A stretch of 64,000 nucleotides of DNA, taken from the NCBI GenBank assembly GCA_035276685.1, contig DATELK010000039.1, positions 1 through 64,000 of the forward strand. Direction: 5' to 3'. The DNA comes from JACVRN01 sp035276685. Its GTDB lineage: Bacteria; Acidobacteriota; Blastocatellia; Pyrinomonadales; Pyrinomonadaceae. Each line of letters opens with the position of its first letter. Within the stretch, counting starts at the first letter, position 1. Shown one piece after another: positions 60,282 through 64,000 of this stretch. Below the pieces are notes generated by a model. It searched no databases and was not told the origin of the DNA. It was given only the letters and a program-made list of their open reading frames with translations. A program made the translations under genes and the position numbers.

Positions 60282-60327
60282 AGCCCCCGCGACTCTGGGC
60301 AGGAGTCAATTGGGTAGCGGGGGCTTC
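60280..60327. terminator. Hairpin terminator after the broken hydrolase
   Basis: The outer stem GAAGCCCCCGC/GCGGGGGCTTC (11 bases) contains an inner GACTC/GAGTC stem. No T-run follows on the plus strand, so efficiency is uncertain. Confidence 0.6.
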
Positions 60328-60437
60328 TCGGCTCCGCGCTGCGGGAGGGGATTCCGCACGTGCGGTGCGCTGCACGGCCTCTCAAAGGGGGCGAGCGGCC
60401 GAACTTAAATTAAGAAAGAACCTTGTAAAAGAATCTA

Positions 60438-60635
60438 TCAGGCGTTGCGCCAGAGGGCGGCTGTCCATGCTCGTCGCGCGCTTCCGGCGCTGGGGCGCTT
60501 GACTACGGCAGCGGGCCGAACGCGCGCAAATCGCGCATGTATGTTTCCCGCGAGCGCCCTCACTACTAAGTATGTAAAGAGCAGGCCGTAGAAGCCTATG
60601 AAGCCAGCAATCAAGAGGTATTGAGCTTTACTCAT
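60438..60635 (-). CDS. Small membrane protein (65 aa), tentative
   Basis: 65 residues from the ATG at 60635. One hydrophobic segment (YLLIAGFIGFYGLLFTYLVV, about 5 to 24) is followed by a strongly basic tail of about 40 residues (RFARVRPAAVVKRPSAGSAR). There is no good ribosome-binding sequence. The signal-anchor-plus-basic-tail layout is believable for a small membrane protein, but the length and composition would also fit a chance frame. It lies between the hydrolase relic and the receiver-only gene. Confidence 0.4.
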   Translation of the reverse strand: MSKAQYLLIAGFIGFYGLLFTYLVVRALAGNIHARFARVRPAAVVKRPSAGSARRAWTAALWRNA

Positions 60636-60695
60636 AACGCATAAAGGACGCCCACCCCTCAAGGCTTTTGCTGAGAACGTTCCGTCTTGAAAATA

Positions 60696-61085
60696 TCAAA
60701 AAGCGTCTAGCCTGCGCTCGGGCGCATAGCGGCGAAGCGCCGCCAGCAGTTGCTCCACGTCGAAAGGCTTCGGCAGAACAGCGTCCGCCCCGCTATCCAG
60801 ACAGGTCTTCTCCACGTCGTCGGCTGCGCTGCTCACGACCAGTATCCTTGAGTTGGGGCAGCGCCCCTTTATGTACTCCAGAATCCGCAGGCCGACTTCC
60901 GGCGTGTCCAGCACGGGCGGCAAGTGCAGGTCAAGGATTGAGACCGCAGGCTCGTAGATGGTCGTGCGCCGGATTGCCGTCGCCAGGTCATTGGCAATCA
61001 TGACATCGTAATCATCACAGAGCGTCCAGAAGAGCTGCTGAGTGATGGCTGCGTCGTCGTCTACGATTAAAAGTCTGGGCTTCAT
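60696..61085 (-). CDS. Stand-alone receiver (REC) protein
   Basis: A protein of 129 residues, a receiver domain and little more. Phosphate acceptor Asp is in VSILDLHLPP (about 53), acid pocket in LLIVDDDAA, and Lys in DAVLPKPFDVE. The DLHLPP phrase is shared with the neighbouring sigma-54 regulator's receiver (SDLHLPP), so the two may be phosphorylated by the same kinase. It carries no output domain and probably works by titration or by binding a partner, as single-domain receivers do in phosphorelays. It is separated from the sigma-54 regulator by 218 bases that hold a palindrome. Confidence 0.9.
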   Translation of the reverse strand: MKPRLLIVDDDAAITQQLFWTLCDDYDVMIANDLATAIRRTTIYEPAVSILDLHLPPVLDTPEVGLRILEYIKGRCPNSRILVVSSAADDVEKTCLDSGADAVLPKPFDVEQLLAALRRYAPERRLDAF

Positions 61086-61248
61086 AAAACCTTACCTTGC
61101 TTCCCCTGCTTTCCCCGTTTGTTCTACTTGCAACGTTTGTACCGCTTGGGCCAGTCGCCGCCAGCGGTCACTTTTTCTAAACAATTTACGAACGAATCAG
61201 TTGCAAAAATCTTGCATGTACACAACTAGCAACATAAGGGGGATTTTT

Positions 61249-61268
61249 ATGTCTACAAATGTAGACAT
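61249..61268. promoter_or_regulatory. Palindrome between the receiver and sigma-54 regulator genes
   Basis: ATGTCTAC and GTAGACAT arms surround AAAT (20 bases in all). It sits between the stop of the sigma-54 regulator (61304) and the start of the receiver gene (61085), both minus-strand, so it is most likely an operator for the receiver gene. The core TGTCTA...TAGACA equals that of the element repeats at 9612, probably by chance. Confidence 0.5.
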
Positions 61269-61303
61269 CTACGCGGGCGGGATTTTGCAGGTTGCTCGAC
61301 TCT

Positions 61304-62692
61304 TTACGCTTCCGTTATCTGGAACTCGCTGATGAGGCGGTGCAGGTAGGAGCGACTGATGCCTAAGCGGCGCGCGGCGGCCACGCGGTTCCCGCCCTCA
61401 AGGTTGAGCGCCTGGATAATCATGCGGCGCTTAAGGGCGGCGACAGCGCCTTCGAGCGTGGTCTCGTCCTCAGAGCTTGCGTCCGGCAAGGTGCGCAGCA
61501 TCTTCTCAGGCAGGAACTCAAGGCCAATTCGGGAGCCGGGCGTCAACACCACGAGCCGCTCAATCAGATTCTCAAGCTCGCGCACGTTGCCGGGCCATTC
61601 ATACTCCTGCAAGGCTTCTATGAGAGCGGGGTCAAGCTCTACGGCCGGGCGACCGTGCTTGTCAGCGGCCTTGGCTGCGAAGTGCGCGGCCAGCAGCGGC
61701 ACGTCCTCGTAGCGCTCGCGTAGCGCTGGCAGCGTCAGAGGCACCACGTTCAGGCGATAGAAGAGGTCGCGGCGAAAGCGCCCCGCCTCAACCTCCTGCT
61801 CAAGGTCCCGGTTGCTGGCGGCAATCAACCTTATATCGACCGTGATGGTCTTTGTCCCGCCGAGGCGCTCGAAGGAGCGCTCCTGTAACACGCGCAGCAG
61901 CTTGACCTGAACAGAAGGGGCAAGCTCGCTGATTTCGTCCAGAAAGAGCGTGCCGCCGTCGGCCAGCTCAAAGCGGCCTTTGCGAGCAGAGGTCGCGCCC
62001 GTGAAAGCTCCCTTCTCGTGGCCGAACAGCTCCGACTCGATGAGAGTCTCGGGAAGCGCGGCGCAGCTGACGGCCACGAAGGGGCCGCCCGCGCGCGGAC
62101 TCTCTTCGTGTATGGCTCGCGCTATAAGCTCCTTGCCCGTCCCGTTCTCGCCGAGGATGAGGACGGTCGCGCTCGTGGCCGCTGCTGCACGCGCCTGCTT
62201 GATGGTCTTGGAGAGCGCGGGGCTCGCCCCTATCAGATGCGCGAAGCCACGGCAGCCGTCCAACTCCGAGCGCAGGCGTATTATCTCTCGCTCAAGACGG
62301 CGCACGCGCGCCGCCTGATGAACTATGTGCAGGACTTCGTCTGGGTCGAAAGGCTTTTCGAAGAAGCCGTAGGCACCTCGCTTAATCGTCTCAAGCGCGG
62401 CCTGTTTCATGTCCGTGCCAGTGATGACGATGACGGGCACGGGCGGGCGCAGCTTGCGCGCCTCTTCGACAATCGCCAGCCCCTCGGACATGTCGTCAAG
62501 ATGGGGCGGCAGGTGAAGGTCGCTCAAGACCACGTCAATGTTTTCACGCTGAAGCATGTCGACGGCTTCAGTGCGCGCGCCAGCTTCGAGCACTCTGTAC
62601 TCCTGGCTCAAAGCCCAGTAGAGCTGTCGGCGCACGCCCGTATCGTCGTCAACGACGAGCAGCGTTGCTTTATCCTGTATTCGCTCGCTCAT
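61304..62692 (-). CDS. Sigma-54-dependent response regulator, PrsR-like
   Basis: About 462 residues from the ATG at 62692. An N-terminal receiver (phosphate Asp in VVLSDLHLPP) is followed by an AAA+ domain with Walker A GENGTGKE and Walker B GGTLFLDE. Unlike the element regulator, it has an intact GAFTGA contact loop. A Fis-type HTH ends the protein (GGNRVAAARRLGISRSYLHR). The receiver's opening, TLLVVDDDTGVRRQLYWAL, and its RRLEREIIRL linker match PrsR, the regulator of XrtA/PEP-CTERM exopolysaccharide systems. With the kinase to its right it forms a two-component pair. No exosortase gene is in view, so the link to that system is inferred. Confidence 0.9.
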   Translation of the reverse strand: MSERIQDKATLLVVDDDTGVRRQLYWALSQEYRVLEAGARTEAVDMLQRENIDVVLSDLHLPPHLDDMSEGLAIVEEARKLRPPVPVIVITGTDMKQAALETIKRGAYGFFEKPFDPDEVLHIVHQAARVRRLEREIIRLRSELDGCRGFAHLIGASPALSKTIKQARAAAATSATVLILGENGTGKELIARAIHEESPRAGGPFVAVSCAALPETLIESELFGHEKGAFTGATSARKGRFELADGGTLFLDEISELAPSVQVKLLRVLQERSFERLGGTKTITVDIRLIAASNRDLEQEVEAGRFRRDLFYRLNVVPLTLPALRERYEDVPLLAAHFAAKAADKHGRPAVELDPALIEALQEYEWPGNVRELENLIERLVVLTPGSRIGLEFLPEKMLRTLPDASSEDETTLEGAVAALKRRMIIQALNLEGGNRVAAARRLGISRSYLHRLISEFQITEA

Positions 62693-62810
62693 ATAGGGGA
62701 GACGACCCACTCGTACAACTTAGCATCGGAGAGCAATCGGAAAATCTCTCCAGCCTACTGACCCTTAATGTTCTATGGAAAAACTGAAATGAAGACCCCC
62801 AGACCCTCAC

Positions 62811-64000
62811 TCAGAGCCGCTTTTGTTGTGATGTCCGGCTCTCAATCCCCTCGCGGTCTGTGACCTGTTTTGATGGTAACACGACGCGAAAGTAAGTGCC
62901 AACGCCCTTTTGCGATTCGACCTGAATTTCTCCGCCGTGCGCCCGCACCACTTCGCGGCAGGTGTAGAGCCCAAGGCCCACGCCCTTCTTCTTCGTCGTG
63001 GCGAAGGGACGGAAAAGCTGCTTGTGCTGAAAGTCCTCGCTCATGCCGGGGCCTGTGTCGCGCACGCCGAAGAAGACCTTCTCGCCGGGCAGGAGCCCGC
63101 CGTCTATTGTCAAGGTTCCGGCCGCCGAGCCCATGGCCTCAAAAGCATTCAGGACCAGATTCTCCACGACCTTTTCCATGCGCTCCGCATCGACGCTTGC
63201 GACGAGCGCTTCCGGCAGCTCGGTCTCAACTTTGTGCTGCGTGCTGTAAGGCCCGGCCGCGGTATTGAGCACGCGCCGTATGACGGGCACGAGGTCTGTG
63301 GGTCGCGGGCGTCCGAACTCGCCGCTCATGCTCCTGACGGGCTCGCTCAGCTTGGAGACGAGGTTGCGTAGCTTGTCCGTCGCTTCCGTCAAAGAGCGCA
63401 TGGCGTCTGCGCGAAACTCTTCCTGATGAAACTGGTGCTCCATGTTTCTGACAAGGAGCGAGAGCGAAGCGATGGCGTTCTTCAAATCGTGCGTGAGCAT
63501 GGCGGAGAGGCGCAGGAAGGAGGCGAACTGTCGGCCTTCCGCCTCGCGCGCTATCTGCTCACGCAGCCTGTCCGTCATCTGGTTGAAGCTTTCGGCCAGC
63601 ACATAAGCGTCGTTGCTCTTAGTCAGCTCTATGCGCTGGTTCAGGTCGCCCGCAGCCACGGCCGCAGCCCCCTGCGTCACCTGCTCTATGCTCTCCGCCG
63701 TGCGTCTGAGCAGCATGTTCAGCAAGAGAGCGGTCACGAGTCCCACGAGCAGCGTCAGCCCGAGGATTATCCATCCGACACGTCTGAGGCCGCCTACCGC
63801 AAGGGAGTAGCTGCGCGAGGTGGCGAGTGAGAGGTCAAGCGACGAGATGCGCTGGAAGGCCGCGAGCAGTTGGTCGCCGTCGGGAGACGTGTAATACATG
63901 AAGCCGCCCGGCTGCGCCGCCATGGCGTCCGAGACCGCCTTGAAGGAGGGCAGGGCGCTTGAGACGGGCTGAAACTTCAGGGCATAGTTGGTGTGATAGA
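62811..64000 (-). CDS. Sensor histidine kinase, PrsK-like C-terminal half (5' end outside window)
   Basis: At least 395 residues, open to the right edge. The visible N-terminal part includes the end of an extracytoplasmic sensor (FMYYTSPDGDQLLAAFQR), a transmembrane segment (IILGLTLLVGLVTALLL) and a HAMP domain. The kinase core has its histidine in SAMLTHDLKNAIASLSLL, an N-box in VVENLVLNAFEAM and a G-box in GVGLGLYTCREVVRAHGG. The H-box and following helix resemble PrsK, the XrtA/PEP-CTERM kinase, though PrsK usually has several membrane helices and a GAF domain and not a HAMP type. It probably phosphorylates the sigma-54 regulator, which lies 119 bases downstream. Confidence 0.88.
   Translation of the reverse strand, partial: YHTNYALKFQPVSSALPSFKAVSDAMAAQPGGFMYYTSPDGDQLLAAFQRISSLDLSLATSRSYSLAVGGLRRVGWIILGLTLLVGLVTALLLNMLLRRTAESIEQVTQGAAAVAAGDLNQRIELTKSNDAYVLAESFNQMTDRLREQIAREAEGRQFASFLRLSAMLTHDLKNAIASLSLLVRNMEHQFHQEEFRADAMRSLTEATDKLRNLVSKLSEPVRSMSGEFGRPRPTDLVPVIRRVLNTAAGPYSTQHKVETELPEALVASVDAERMEKVVENLVLNAFEAMGSAAGTLTIDGGLLPGEKVFFGVRDTGPGMSEDFQHKQLFRPFATTKKKGVGLGLYTCREVVRAHGGEIQVESQKGVGTYFRVVLPSKQVTDREGIESRTSQQKRL

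Noticed and set aside
62018..62761. 247-codon plus-strand frame opposite the sigma-54 regulator
   Set aside because: Antisense of a conserved AAA+ gene in GC-rich sequence; no start signal.

Overview
The window looks like a chromosome segment of an Acidobacteriota bacterium, probably in or near the Blastocatellia. This rests on gene style and not on a marker gene: an ECF sigma factor of the acidobacterial type followed by a Ser/Thr kinase with a TolB-TPR tail, a winged-helix protein with the same tail, an M64 peptidase with a DUF4214-like tail, many small secreted proteins of unknown function, and moderately high GC outside the left arm.

Region 1 (1-11,720) is an AT-richer integrative mobilizable element. 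It lies against the 3' end of a tRNA-Ser(CGA) gene. It carries a tyrosine integrase, a probable excisionase, a mobC-mobA module with a mobB-like gene nested inside mobA in another frame, a winged-helix Rep-like protein, a ribbon-helix-helix protein and iteron-like repeats. It also holds a TPR-AAA+ regulator divergent from a small secreted peptide made of four imperfect repeats. The left end of the element is outside the window.

Region 2 (11,720-29,000) is mostly housekeeping: tRNA-Ser and tadA; a histidine-degradation run (hutH, hutU) with a DUF2270 protein and a zinc-ribbon protein between and before them; proS; an inositol-phosphatase family gene; an acyltransferase; a PilZ protein; gyrA; a serine hydrolase; a MoaD-MoaE fusion; a LON-domain protein; and an SbcD-like nuclease. 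Long hairpin repeats sit directly after several stop codons here.

Region 3 (29,000-55,500) is accessory and regulatory: ECF sigma factor and kinase, EamA transporter, two alpha/beta hydrolases, a CysK-like enzyme, a tail-fibre-like secreted protein, a small XRE/membrane-protein operon, S41 and M64 peptidases, an AraC regulator, a winged-helix TolB-TPR regulator, a YD-repeat protein, a MocR regulator, and a response regulator fused to a SnoaL-like domain.

Region 4 (55,800-64,000) starts with a truncated radical SAM gene. It is followed by a tightly coupled ABC ATPase, permease, LytS-type kinase and LytTR regulator. After a decayed hydrolase come a receiver-only protein, a sigma-54 response regulator and a sensor kinase resembling the PrsR/PrsK pair of XrtA/PEP-CTERM systems; the kinase runs off the right edge.
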